Source of the DNA: Babylonia areolata
Taxonomy: Eukaryota > Mollusca > Gastropoda > Neogastropoda > Buccinidae
Assembly: GCF_041734735.1 (NCBI RefSeq)
Contig: NC_134880.1
Span: 33,056,301-33,120,300, forward strand
DNA: 64,000 bases
Direction of reading: 5' to 3'
Below, one piece after another: positions 33,736 to 45,753 of this stretch. The notes beneath the pieces were generated by a model. It was not told the DNA's origin, searched no databases, and saw nothing but the letters and a program-made list of their open reading frames with translations. The stretch's first letter is position 1. Each line of letters begins with the position of its first letter. A program made the position numbers and the translations under genes.

Positions 33736-36700
33736 TCATTGAAATCTTGGAGGGAAGTGGGAGATGCGCCCAGAGCGGGTCGTGACACACGAGGGGTTTT
33801 TGACAGGAGACGGTGAACGCACAGTCTGAGTGGGTGCTTTCGTGGCCTTTGCTTCGGAGTTCACTGGCTGTGTTGATGATGGTGGAACTCTAGCACCAGG
33901 TGAAAGCACAGTCTTGTTTCCTGTAGTTGTGAGTTGGGTGACGAATGCAGCTTTCAGACGTTCCACTGACACTTTCTCTGAACGGCCCTTAATGTCAATG
34001 GTGTAATACTTGTCACTGGTGCTGATGATGCGATACGGGCCATCATAAGGTCGTTGCAGAGGATGTTTGTGAGCATCGTGTCTGACGTAGACATACCCAG
34101 TGGAGGCCAGATTTGAAGGAACGTAGGTTGATTGGTTTCCATGGAACCTTGGGGCTGGTGGCAGCACAGTGCGCATGGTGTGCTGGAGATGTTTGAGAAA
34201 CATCGAGTCAGGTTCCATTGTGCTACTTTCCGGTGGCTGAAGGAATTCACCAGGTAGGCGAAGTGTTGAGCCGTAGACAAGCTCAGCAGGGGAACAATCA
34301 GGGTCCACCCGCCAAGAAGACCGTATCCCCAACAGGACCATGGGCAGCTCTGCGTGCCAGTCAGAAGTGGTAGTGCGGGCCTTCAGTGCTGCCTTCAGCT
34401 GGCGATAGAAGCGTTCCACCATGTAATTTGGTTGTGGATGGTAGGCTGATGTTGTGTGAACTTCAATACCCAAAAGTTTGTTGCACTCAGCCCACAGCAC
34501 TGACGTAAACTGTCTCCCACGGTCAGAGGTAATGTTTTCAGGAACTCCGAATCTGGCGATCCAGTGATGCACCAGAGCTTGAGCACAGGTGGAGGCATGG
34601 GCATCTGGGAGAGGAATGGCTTCTGGCCACCTGGTAAAGCGGTCAATGATTGTGAACAGGTAGGTCATACCTTGGCTAGCTGGTAGGGGTCCAACCAGAT
34701 CTACATGTAGACTGCTGAATCTTGTCGTTGGAGGTGGCCGTTCCACAAGTGGTGCTCAAGTGTGCCGGTGGATCTTGGAAGATTGACAGCTGTGACATTC
34801 CTTACACAATTTGCGAATGTCCAGTTTCATTCCATTCCACACAAATTGCTGGCTGATGGCCTTTTGTGTGGGGCGAACTCCTCCATGTGAGAGTCCATGG
34901 ATTTGGTCAAACACCTGCCGAGTCCAGGAGTTTGGAAGGACTGGACGAGGGACACCTGAAGAAGTATCACAGAGAAGAGTTAATGATCCACACGGGATGT
35001 CTTCAAGCTTCAAGCCTGTGGTGGCTGAACGATATGAATCCATCTCACCAGATTCAGCTTGATCTTGAGCAAGTTGGTTGAAACTGCTAACTGAGCAGAT
35101 GCTCTGTTCCACAGAGTTTGAGTTCATGTTGAAGCGTGAAAATGCATCAGCTACAACGTTGAACTTCCCAGTGATGTACTGGATGTTTGTAGTGAACTCA
35201 ACTATGTAGGAGAGTTGTCTTGTTTGTCGAGGTGAGCGAACAGTTTGACTCGAGAGGGCTGACACCAGTGGCTTATGATCCGTGAACAGAGTGAATGGTC
35301 TTCCTTCCAGAAAATGTCTGAAGTGTTTGACAGCACTGTAGGCTGCAAGTAGCTCTCGGTCAAATGCACTGTATTTCTTCTCTGCTTCAGAAAGTTTTCT
35401 GGAAAAGAAAGCTTGAGGAACCCAAGATTGACTTTGTTTCTGTTCGAGCTGAGCACCCAAAGCTGAGTTTGAAGCGTCTACTGTGAGACTTGTAGGAGCA
35501 TCTGGCTGAGGATGATGTAGGAGCACAGCCTCTTTGAGAGCTTCTTTAGCCTTTTCAAATGCTGTCTGACAGGCTTCAGACCACTCAGTAGTGTGCCCTT
35601 TACCACTTGCTTGAGCATGAAGTGGGGCCAGGGTGTCAGCAATGTGTGGGATGAAACGGTGGTAGTAGTTCATCAATCCCAGGAACCGTTGAAGGCCAGA
35701 GCGATCTGTTGAAGGAGCACTGTCATGAAGAGAGGCTACTCTATCTGGAAGTGGACGTATCCCTTCAGAGGTCACGCGATGTCCAAGAAAATCCAGTTCG
35801 CTGATGCCAAAGACACATTTTGCTTTGTTGATGACCAGTCCATTTGCAGAGAGGAGCTGGAGAAGTTGTTGAAGGTGCTCAAGGTGTTCTTCATGTGAAT
35901 GACTGGCCACTAGGATGTCATCAACGTACACGAACGTGAAAGGTATGTCTCTTAGTATGCCGTCCATGAGCTGTTGAAATGCTTGTGCAGCATTTTTCAA
36001 ACCAAATGGTATGCGTAGAAACTCCCACAGTCCAAATGGCGTTATGATTGCCGTTTTGGGAATGGAAGACGATGCCATGGGAATTTGATGGTAGCCTCTG
36101 ACAAGATCAGTCTTGGAAAAGACAGTGGACCTTGCGAGATGGCTGTTAAAATCTTGAATATGGGGGAATGGATACCGATCATCTTTTGTCACAGTGTTGA
36201 GTTGCCTGTAGTCCCCACAGGGTCGCCACTGGCCATTTGATTTGGGAACCACATGGAGCGGTGAGGACCAGGGTGAATCAGAACGTCGGATGATGCCCAT
36301 CTGTTCCATCTTGAAGAATTCAGCCTTTGCAGCAGCCAACTTTTCTGGATTCAGGCGTCGTGCACGAGCATGGACAGGTGGGCCATGCGTGATGATGTGG
36401 TGTTCCACACCATGTTTGTTGACAGTAGAGTCAAAACGTGGTGTGGATAACTCTGGAAACTGTTTGAGAAGTTCAGAGTATGCACTGTTTGGATGAATTG
36501 ACAGGCCTGCGAGTGTCATGGGGTTATCACTGCTTTTGAGAGACACAGAGATGTTGTTTAGGGACAGGAGGCGTTTGCCCTTGAGATCAATCATCAGTTC
36601 ATGAGCGATGAAAAAATCTGCACCAAGAATGGGACGTGTAACATCAGCCAGGTAAAAGTCATGGGTGAAGATTTGTTTGTGCTTTGTTTCCAAAGTGATG

Positions 36701-36987
36701 CTGCGTTTGCCCCAGGTCTTGATTGAGGTTCCATTGGCAGCAGAAAATGAAATGGAAGGTGAATTTGACTTGCGATCCTGGGATGAGGCTGGATACACGG
36801 ACACATCTGCACCAGTGTCGATTAAGAATGATTGTCCTGTGCGTTTGTCATAAACAGAAAACGTGTTTGAATTTGAAACGCTGGCCGCTACCACGTTTAG
36901 TGACCAGCTTTGGCGTTTCCCGAAAACGATGTGCCATGTCTGCCTGTTTTGTAGACCAATGAGGAAAATTTGCAGCCAGGTTGACAA
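33736..36987 (-). pseudogene. Gypsy pol region (protease, RT, RNase H, integrase)
   Basis: Domains in minus-strand order: protease with an IDTGADVSVYP active site, RT with FVYVDDILVAS, RNase H with LFTDHKPLV, a zinc-binding HHCC-type region, and the integrase core with IDRFTRWPEAIPL and TSDRGRQF. The chromatin-facing tail follows. Order PR-RT-RH-IN is that of Ty3/Gypsy. The zone is broken, about once. Confidence 0.9.
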
Positions 36988-37720
36988 CGGCGGACATTAG
37001 GTCCAAATCGCTGGTGTTAGAAGCGCTGTGTTGTGAGGGAGGATCACGTCGCTTCTCTGTCTTGATGGCAGAGACAGTCTCTTCAGAGGTCACAGTGCAT
37101 GCATCCTGTTCTGAAAACAGCCTTTCTTTGGGAGCTTGAGGTGGGGATGTGGAGATCTGTTGTATGCTTGCAGCACGTGTCTCCCAAATCCGGTCTGCTG
37201 CTTCAGCCAATGTCTCTGTGTCTGTGATGTCTTGTCCAGCTAAAATACTTCTGATGTCTGAGGGAAGATTCATGAGGAACAAAGCACGTTTCAGGGTTTT
37301 GGGATCATCATTGAGAGCATTTATTTTACGCAAGAGAGCGGTTGGTCGTTTGTCACCAAGTCCGTTGAGATTCAGAAGTTCTGCATCTTTCTGAGCTTGA
37401 GATTTGCCAAAGGTTTTGATCAAAGCTTTCTTCAAACAGTCATATTTGTTTGCAGATGGTGGGTTAATGAGAACTGACTGAACTTCTTCTGCAGTATTAA
37501 TATCAAGTGAACTTACCACATAATCGTATTTTGTTTGATCCTGAATAATGCCTTTGGTGCTGAACTGTGCCTCTACTCGCGCGAACCAAACCTCTGGTGA
37601 TTTCGTCCAGAACTCAGGTAGTTTGACTGTGATGGCGTTGATCTGACTTGCAGCTAGAGATTGGATGTGATTTGTTAAATCAGCAACTTGTTCAGAAAGA
37701 ATTTCTACAGCCATGTTCAC
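36848..37720 (-). pseudogene. Gypsy gag region
   Basis: Open frame beginning near the 5' LTR. It has the capsid-like LPEFWTKSPEVWFARVEAQF block that is common in metazoan Gypsy gag, a helical region with AEAADRIWETR, and a short basic tail. No zinc knuckle is evident. It overlaps the start of pol in another frame. Confidence 0.85.
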
Positions 37721-37744
37721 GTGTCCAGCGTCGGGGTCACCAAT

Positions 37745-37953
37745 TTAGCGTTCTCGAAATTATAAAGCCAAAAGATGCAAGTTGCAATAATAATCTGAAG
37801 TTTTTAATAACTCAGATCAGATAGCCCGTAACGATCGTGATCGTTGCTAGATGATAACAACCAACAAAGGGAAAGAACTCCAAACATGTAACTAAGGAAA
37901 CTAAGAAAACGTAACTCTTAAAGTTAAAGTCTTGAGGTGAAGTTGTCCCTACA
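37745..37953 (-). repeat. Gypsy 5' LTR (209 bp)
   Basis: Mate of 33446-33654. It lies beside the primer-binding-type sequence at about 37727-37744. Confidence 0.93.
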
Positions 37954-37958
37954 ATGTT

Positions 37959-39069
37959 ATCTTATTAACAGAAAAAAAACAACAGACAAGCAAGATCACT
38001 CATTTCTTGAAAATGTTTTCTATGAACTTGGGTATACAATACATGTTTTCAGTCGAAAATGTTCATCATACCAACGTTCAGGTGGTGTTGCTTTTGCATA
38101 CAAAAAGAAATATTGTAATTATATAACCACTCTATCAAACAAAGACAGCAACTCAACATGGTTCATGATAAAATCATCTTTAACGGGATATGATAAAGAT
38201 GTGTGTGTTGGAGTTGTTTACATCCCTCCTGAAGGATCAGTGTATAGTAGTGTTGATATGTTTGATTATGCAAAAAATTGAAAGATTTTATTGATCAACA
38301 TCAGAGTGACAGTAAAGGTCCATTCCATGATATGATCAATGTTTTAGATAAGTAGTTATATCCAATTAAGTGTAGACATAATCAAGGTAATCGTCGACCA
38401 AACAACTATGGGTATAGATTGATTGACTTGTGTAAATCGTCTTCATTGTATATTAATGGAAGAGCAGGGAGAGATGACGGAATCGGAATGTTCACTAGTA
38501 ATGGCTGTGCTGTGGTTGACTACATGATTGGATTCCCCTTTTTGTTCACAAAAATAACAGATTTTACTATTTCCCCTTTTGATGCTTTATTATATGATGT
38601 ACACAGCCCGTTGATCTTGTCTCTGGCTACTGAGTGTCACATATTGAACCATAAAAATCATACTGATACGGCTGTCATACCGTGTCACAAAAAATGTGCC
38701 ACACCAAATTTAACAGGTCAGAATGAAATAATACGAAAATGGGAACATGAAAAGGCTGCTTCTTTTTAAGAAAATTTGTCTAACGCTGAGCTTACACACT
38801 TAAATGACGCAATCGATGCTGATGATATTGACGTCATAAATGATAAACTCGCAAACATTCTGATTCAGACGGCAAAAGATACTCTCGGGACATATCAAAT
38901 TCGTACTTCTAAGACAAAAACACAGAGATAGTCGCAACTGGTTTGATTCCACATGCAAACGAAACCGATCAGAATATTTTAAAGCTAAACACAGAGTAAA
39001 AAAAAAAAAGAAATTCTAGTAAAAATAGAGACACGCAAAATAGAGTCAGCAAAAGTTACAAGTCCGTTT
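37959..39069 (+). pseudogene. LINE3 ORF2 endonuclease, middle and end
   Basis: After the Gypsy insertion the frame continues: HVFSRKCSS, SGGVAFAYKKKY, VCVGVVYIPPEGS, then YRLIDLCKSSSLYINGR, VVDYMIGF and a VHSPLILSLA block in place of SDH. Stops occur near 38281, 38352 and 38767, then the frame decays before the piggyBac-like insertion. Confidence 0.75.
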
Positions 39070-39207
39070 TTAACCTTCACCGTACTTGGTTATTTTCCCA
39101 CTTATCCATATTTAGTGGGTCTCACAGACCCACACTCGCTAAAGAAGGAATCCAGAGCTTACCCCCTATTCATACATCGTGGGTCTGACAGACCCATACA
39201 AATTAAT

Positions 39208-39362
39208 GTGGGCTTTTCCAACTTCAATAGACTGAGCAACACGTTCCTGTCATCAGATCTTTTCCCACCCCTCTTCCGGCCAATCAATAGCAGCCTCTGT
39301 ATGTGTGTGTCTGTGTCTGTGTGTGGCAGCCTCTGTATGTGTGTGTGTGTATGTGTGGCAGC

Positions 39363-39412
<50 letters not shown>

Positions 39413-39577
39413 GTGTGTGTGTGTATTTGTGTGCGTGCGCGAGCGTGTAAGTATACACGTCAGGAGAGCTCTGTGCGCGCGCGCATGTGTGTGTGTGTTC
39501 GTGTGTGTGTAGAGGATGAGGTATGTGTGTGTTTGCATGTGTACTGTAGAGGCAACGGAATATTGGAATGTGCGGGT

Positions 39578-39656
<79 letters not shown>
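39208..39656 (+). mobile_element. LINE2 3' fragment inside the piggyBac-like element
   Basis: Matches LINE2 from the last codons (GGGCTTTTCCAAC) through part of the 3' untranslated region (CAGCCTCTGT and GT/TA tracts), then stops at a (TA)n tract. It does not reach the terminal module. Confidence 0.8.
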
Positions 39657-39658
<2 letters not shown>

Positions 39659-41966
39659 ATCGTCAGGAAAAGGGATAGGCAAGATGTACGTGTAACAAAG
39701 ACCATGTGCGGCGCCGAGTGTTGGACAGACCATCGCCTTGTAGTCTCGAAGCTGAATATTCGAATCCAGCCCAAGAGACGCCCCCAAGGCCAGAAGGCTC
39801 CAAAACGGCTTAACATCGCTAAGCTGAAAAACATCACCATCAAACAGTCCTTTGTGGAGCTGCTGGAAGATCGTCTGGAATCCGCCTCTCTGGACAACCA
39901 GAATGTGGAGTCTGACTGGAGGACCCTGCGTGAGCTGATCTATAGTACAGCTTCAGAGACCCTGGGACCCATGACCAGAAAGCACAAAGACTGGTTTGAT
40001 GAAAACTGTGATGAAATCAAGCAGCTTCTGGATGAGAAACGCCGTCTGCATCAAGCCTACCTGAGCAACCCAAAGTCCACATCAAAAAAGGATGCGTACG
40101 ATGCCATCCGCAGGACTTTTCAGCAAAAGTTACGCCAGATGCAGGATAAGTGGCTGAGTGACAAAGCTGATGAGATCCCCCCCTCCTCAGTGCAGATGGG
40201 AATACCTTGATCACCGAGAAGGAGAAAATTCTCGAACGCTGGGCTGAGCACTTCAACAGTGTCTTAAATCGCCCTTCCTTCATAAATGATGAAGCCATAG
40301 ACCGTCTCCCACAAGTCCCCATCAACGAAACACTGGACGATCCGCCAACACCTCTTGAGACCCAGAAAGCAATCCGTCTGCTATCCAGTGGCAAAGCACC
40401 TGGCTCAGACTCCATACCAGCAGAGGTCTACAACGATGGAGGCACTGTGCTGACTGAGAAGCTCCATCAGCTGTACTCACTCATGTGGAAAGAAGAGATG
40501 ATCCCCCAGGATTTCAAAGATGCATCTATCATTCACTTGTACAAGCGAAAGGGGAACCGGCAAGCCTGTGATAACCATCGGGGCATTTCCTTGCTCTCCA
40601 TCGCAGGCAAGATACTTCCCAGGATCCTACTAAACCGCCTCACAGCACACCTTGACCAAGGTCATTTGCCTGAGAGCCAATGTGGATTCCAGAAAGAGCG
40701 CGGAACCACCGACATGGTGTTTGCTGCAAGGCAGCTGCAAGAGAAATGTCGGGAGCAAAATGCTGCTCTGTTCTCCACCTATGTCGACCTCACCAAGGCC
40801 TTCGACACCGTGAGTAGAGAGGGACTGTGGAAGATCATGGCCAAGTACGGATGCCCTACCAGCCGCCGTGGCGAAGTGGTTAGCGTCGCGGACTGACGGC
40901 TGGGAGGACGCGGGTTCGAATCCCAGCGGAGGTGGGTTTTTCGGCCCGTGGCCGGCTCCTACCCAGAGTTGAGTGTGCTGTAGCTTAAATGGGGAGACTG
41001 GGACCACACAGTCGAGTGTCATCCACTTCAAGGATGCGTCTTTGGGTGTGTTGCTCTGACCAACACACTGCAAGTGTCTGTATCTCTCGGGCCTGGTTAA
41101 CGCCGGGATATCATTATGACAGGAAGCGTAGAGTACAGCCTTGTCACGCAGTCCCAAACCAAAATGGACCTCCATAGCAACATCGTCATCATCATCGTCA
41201 TCCTCCTCCCCCTTCATCGTCATCAATATAAACAAAATAGTCTCAAAGTCTGTGACCTTTCATGCCCTGCTCTCATGGTGACCTCAGTTTCGATACCCCT
41301 CCACTTCCGTGCTTTGGGTGAGTCCTGTCAATGTCGTCAGTGTCGGCAGATTCATGGGGGGGGCTGTTGTTTGAGGGACGTGGTGGCGGTCTCCACTCTG
41401 GGAGAGACGCTCGCTCAGTCTGGCTCCGCGACTAAGCCATTATTGTCTTTAGTAGGGGGCTTAGTAGGTGGTGTCCTAAGTACGTTAAAACAGAACAGGC
41501 ACCACTGAACACCACTGAAGTGACTCAGCAGCAGTGCAGGGTCTCCTCTGGTGTGTGACCTCCAGGCGACCTAACATCGATGGTTCCCTGTGGACTGCCG
41601 ACGCTGGGACTGCGACGGACGAACCCGGGTGTGGCCGTGTATGGGGGAATCTAAATGAGCGGCGTGGGAGTAATGCCACTGAAACGGCGCAGATGATGGG
41701 GCAGCAAAAAAAAAAAAAAAAAAAAAAAAAAGTACGGATGCCCTCGGAAATTTATTTCCTTGGTCAGCCAATTCCATGAAGGCATGCAGGCTCGAGTCCA
41801 TGACAATGTCGAAACATCTGCTCCTTTTGCTGTCACAAATGGTGTCAAGCAAGGCTGCGTCCTGGCTCCAACGCTGTTCAGCCTCATGTTCTCTGCAATG
41901 CTTACTGATGCCTTCAGAGATGGCGATGTTGGAATCGACCTAAAGTATCGAACAGATGGCAAGCTA
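39657..41966 (+). mobile_element. RTE-D, truncated copy nearly identical to RTE-C
   Basis: Runs parallel to RTE-C from 28234 to about 29732. It keeps SKKDAYDAIRRTFQQK and LQEKCREQNAALFSTYVDL where RTE-C is broken. It has its own loss of about 83 bases at 40178. It is interrupted by a SINE (40858-41730) and cut off at its 3' side at about 41966. High identity to RTE-C suggests recent shared ancestry or duplication. Confidence 0.88.
40858..41730 (+). mobile_element. Long tRNA-derived SINE, copy S2
   Basis: Inserted in RTE-D. Target-site duplication AGTACGGATGCCCT at 40844-40857 and 41731-41744. The tRNA-like head has A box GGCGAAGTGGTTAGCG and B box GGGTTCGAATCCC near 40911. The tail is a 26-base A-run. 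It aligns end to end with S1 at 12138-12984. Confidence 0.93.
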
Positions 41967-42481
41967 ACTTGATGGCAATTAATAAACTTGATAATCATCA
42001 AAATATAACTTGCCTGAGGCAATGACACCGGTAGCCTGCTGTACTGTTGTGTTCTCCGTGAGAGCCAGATGCGATGTGCCAGCCAACTACAGAAGCAGTG
42101 AGGTAGCCTATGTGTCATCAGTCACGTACGCACAATCACTTCGTTCCACGTAGTACAAAGGGATTATTGGTTTGTTCCCTTCTTTTGCGAGTATGGGTCT
42201 GAGAGACCCACGAATTACGAATAAGGGTACTTAGTGTTTTCTCATCTTTGGGGAGTATGGGTCTGTAAGACCCACAACGTAGGAATGCAGGTAAAAATTT
42301 TCACAATTACGTAACTGATTAACTAATCAGTTAAAGTGTACATTAATTTACTAAAATGATGCATATGTTGTGACAACAAAAGTCATGAAATTTCAAATTA
42401 ATCGGACACCAAATATATTTTAAAGGCATTTTTTAAGGCAAAAATGGGTCTGTCAGACCCACAAAGTACGGTGAAGGTTAA

Positions 42482-44812
42482 GAAAGCAGAAAAGACGTGG
42501 AGGAAAAAATGGCACAGAGAACTACGAAGTTTATGCAAAAGGAATTCAAGAGAACTATGGAATAGAATTAAATAGAAAAAGAAAACATCATGTCCCATAA
42601 ACTTAGAAGACATGTTTCACCATTTCAGCAACCTTAACGTTAATGATAATGAACATATTGACAGTAATTGATTGCAATGCACATTATCAATTTAGAGGAT
42701 AATGATGATATTTTAAATACATGTATTACTGAAGATGAAATTACTTCAGCCATCAAAAGACTGAAGAAAGGCAAAAGTGCCGGTGAAGACATGATTCGTA
42801 ATGAATATATCATCAACAGCATTCCTTTGCTGACAGAAACAGACTGTAAATTATTTAACAAGATACTGGACGAAAGTGTTGTACCAGAAAAATGGGTATC
42901 CGGCTTGATATTGCCATTGTATAAAGGCAAAGTTGATACACTTGACTGTGATAATTATAGGGGAATAACTTTGCTCAGCTGTGTTGGAAAACTATTCACT
43001 ACAGTGTTAAATGCTAGACTGACTGATTATATCAATCTAAACAATATACTTTCAGGAGCCCAAGCAGGATTTAGACAGTCCCATTCTACATTAGATCAAA
43101 TGTTTGTTTTGAAATCACTTATTGATATTTTCTCCATGAAAAAGAAGAAACTTTACTGTGCTTTTGTTGATTTTAAAAAAGCCTTTGTTTCAGTTTGGAG
43201 AAGTGGGTTATGGCAAAAACTTGTTCATGAAGGTGTGAATGGTAAACTTTTGCGTGTCATTATGAACATGTGTGATAGAATTAAGTCATGTGTGTTTTTA
43301 AATGGTGAAAAATCTTATTTCTTTAGCATTTGTAAGGGTGTACGACAAGGAGAAAATCTCTTGCCTTTGCTTTTTTCTCTGTATCTCAATGATTTAGAGT
43401 TGTATTTGACTGAGCATAAGAGTCCATCTGTTGATCTTTTATTGAATGTTAACATTTCAGAGTTAGATAATTACATGCGATTATTTGTACTGTTGTATGC
43501 CGATGACACAATTTTACTTTCAGAGACGAAAGAAGGATTATAGCAGTCCCTCAATGTTTTTCACAAATATTGTTTAGAATAGAAACTAGTGGTCAATGTA
43601 AAGAAAACTAAAGTGATGATATTTAATTCTACAAACATGCTAAAGCCTGCTTTTAAGTTTGGTGATGCATGTTTGGATGCTGTCGATTCTTTTAAATATC
43701 TTGGCATCGAATTTAGTAGAAACGGAACTTTTTATAAAGCAAAAAAAATGATTTATGAACAGGGCCAAAAAGCTATGTTTTCGTTACTTCAGTCAGCCAG
43801 AAATCAAGATTTACCTTTACATATCATTCTGGACATGTACCAGTCTATGATTGTTCCTATTTTGTTGTATGGTGCAGAAATATGGGGTTATGAAAATGTA
43901 GATATACTTGAAAAATTAGAATTGAAATTTTTGAAACGCTTGTTCAAACTGAACAGAAATACTATGACCCAAATTGTTTATGGAGAAACTGGTATTTATC
44001 CAATTAGTGTGTTAGTGAAAATGAGATTAGTTCGATTTTGGACCAGCTTAGTGATATCAAACAGAAAAATATTCTGCGAAAATATATTTGATATTACTTG
44101 ACTTATATCGAAATGGTATTTATTCTTCAAAATGGATGAGTTGTATCAGACAAATTTTAATAGAAGCAGGGTATGACTGTGTTTGGGTTGGTCAATTCTT
44201 CTTGGAGAGGGAATCTTACTGCAAGAATGTCAACATTGCTTCGACAGATAGTTTTCAAAATCTATGGAGACACGCTCTAGAGGCGAGTAGTAAATGTTTG
44301 TTTTATCGAAATTTCAAAAGTGGATTTGGTAGAGAAAAATATGTAAGTCAAATGCCTGATAATTATGTTATCAGCTTCTTCAGATTTCGAAGTAGTAATC
44401 ATAAGCTGGAATAGAAACAGGGAGACACAAAGGCATACCACGAGAGTTAAGGCTGTGTAAGGATTGTAACATGTCTGTGATTGGTGATGAGTTTCATTTT
44501 ATAATGGAATGTCCCAATTATGATCAATTACGAAACAGATATGTTCCTAAAAAATATTTGTCTCCAAAATCGGTTTTTAATTTTTGTAATATGCTCAAAG
44601 GAGGCATAAAAGTAATTTTAGCTGTAAGTAAGATGATTAGATTTGCAAATGTTGCCTAGTTATACATTTGGAGTTAAAAGACATTTGTGTTTTCTCAACT
44701 TTTATGTGACATTGTTGTGTATTTGGAAATGTTTGTTCTGGGCATGAAAAGATTATTTTGCAGTAATCCTCCATACTCCAATAGGAGTGAAAGGATAATT
44801 AAAACTTGAAAC

Positions 44813-44815
<3 letters not shown>
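42482..44815 (+). pseudogene. LINE3 ORF2 reverse transcriptase and C-terminus
   Basis: The RT core in frame 42668-43543: GKSAGEDMIRNEYI, DNYRGITLLSCVGK, GAQAGFRQSHST, CAFVDFKKAF (Asp), KGVRQGENLLPLLFSLY and LLYADDTILLSE (ADD). Two stops near 43541 and 43577 are followed by VNVKKTKVMIFN, YLGIEF and LLYGAEIWGYE. The C-terminus has LCKDCNMS, then DEFHFIMECPNY, a C-X2-C...H...C motif. It ends near TTGAAACTTG before (GT)n. Confidence 0.85.

Positions 44816-44871
<56 letters not shown>
44816..44871. repeat. (GT)n microsatellite at LINE3 3' end
   Basis: Pure GT tract after the LINE3 tail. Confidence 0.95.
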
Positions 44872-44873
<2 letters not shown>

Positions 44874-44889
44874 CTATTACCTGCAAGCA

Positions 44890-45560
44890 CTGAGAATTTT
44901 CAAGTTCATCTATACCTTATTTGCTGCTCGAATATTAAGTATATTGGAGATGTGGGTTTAGTTGGGGGGTTTTGACGTATACTATTTTTCCCAATTAGGA
45001 TGATTTTATTCACTGTTTTCATAGCGTCATTGTCAAATCGTTTATTTTGAAAACCAACCAATACGTCTCTTAATGAGAGTTGTATTGGATGTCTGTCGAT
45101 ACCATTGATGAAGTTTTCTATGTTTTGCCAAAATGTTTTAACAGGAGGGCATTCATAAAAGAAATGTTCGATGAAGTCAACTTCATCCCTGCAAACTGTG
45201 CATTTGTTGTCGTTTGCTGCTTTCATTTTGTGCAGTAAAATATTTGTGGGATAGATGTTGTGTATAATCTTCCCCTGCAATTCCTTCAGTCTAACTTCTT
45301 TTGTGACCTTGTGAGGGAGTGTCCAAATCTGTTAACTTCAACACCAAGTTTTCTTTGCCAGAAGCCAATGGCGCATGGCTTTATTTCATCTTTTTTGTGT
45401 GTCTGGTCAAGATTTGTAGAATAGCGTTTGGCTTTGTGCAGTATCCGTGTGCCTCACATTCCTTTCTACGATTAACGGTTTTGCGTGGCCATCCATTCCT
45501 TCCATCGTTTTCGAACAGCGTTAACTATCGCGTTGTATTCAAATACAATGTTGGCAGGGT
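44890..45560 (-). mobile_element. L1/Tx1-like LINE 3' fragment
   Basis: The minus strand carries EYNAIVNAVRKRWKEW, GFWQRKLGVEVNRF, LKELQGKIIHNIYPTN, then ILLHKMK..., CTVCRDEVDFIEHFFYECP (C-X2-C...H...C) and TFWQNIENFI. This is the C-terminal domain common in L1/Tx1-group ORF2. At least two frame changes upstream of 45280. It faces the LINE3 tail. Confidence 0.7.
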
Positions 45561-45565
45561 TTTCA

Positions 45566-45752
45566 TTAACTCACTTGTGTAAGCAAAGTTAGTCCATATT
45601 TTAACCTGGTGTTCGGTTGTCTGTGTGTGTGTGCGTGTGTCCGTGGTAAACTTTAACATTGCCATTTTCTCTGCAAATACTTTGTCAGTTGACACCAAAT
45701 TTGGCATAAAAATAGGAAAAATTCAATTCTTTCCAGTCATCTTGTTCCCCTA
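45566..45752 (+). repeat. R1 repeat, 5' part, copy a
   Basis: Shares with 52318-52446 plus 54894-54950 the run from ACTCACTTGTGTAA through GTGGTAAACTTTAACATT, AAATACTTTGTCAGTTG and GGCATAAAAATAGGAA to CATCTTGTT. Unclassified family. Confidence 0.85.
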
Positions 45753-45753
45753 G

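Larger units (their letters stand above)
33446..37953 (-). mobile_element. Ty3/Gypsy LTR retrotransposon, young, nearly whole
   Basis: A 4,508-bp element on the minus strand, inserted in the LINE3 endonuclease. It has two 209-bp LTRs, a 5-bp target duplication ATGTT at 33441-33445 and 37954-37958, a primer-binding-type stretch (TTGGTGACCCCGAC) inside the 5' LTR and a purine-rich tract inside the 3' LTR. Gag and pol are in order. LTR near-identity points to a recent insertion. It looks almost whole, with about one break in pol. Gag and pol lie in different frames, consistent with the read-through or frameshifting known for the family. Confidence 0.93.
39074..42477. mobile_element. piggyBac-like DNA element carrying other repeats
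   Basis: Bounded by TTAA on both sides (39070-39073 and 42478-42481) with 14-bp perfect inverted ends CCTTCACCGTACTT. TTAA target choice with CC-starting ends is typical of piggyBac. Five interrupted palindromes of the form TGGGTCTG-N2-AGACCCA lie near the ends (39115, 39179, 42193, 42256, 42444). No transposase frame was found, so it is non-autonomous. LINE3 reads through when the block is removed. It contains a LINE2 piece, an RTE piece and a SINE. Confidence 0.88.
32200..44815 (+). mobile_element. LINE3, two-ORF LINE interrupted by two insertions
   Basis: LINE3 pieces are collinear at 32200-33445, 37959-39069 and 42482-44815. Joins read through smoothly: SQFDV on the left and LLTEKKTTDKQD on the right of the Gypsy insertion, and SYKSVF followed by KKAEKTWRKKW across the piggyBac-like insertion. 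It has an L1/CR1-style ORF1, an endonuclease, an RT and a C-terminal C-X2-C...H...C motif. The clade is not resolved. Many stops are present and it is the oldest layer of this nest. Confidence 0.85.
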
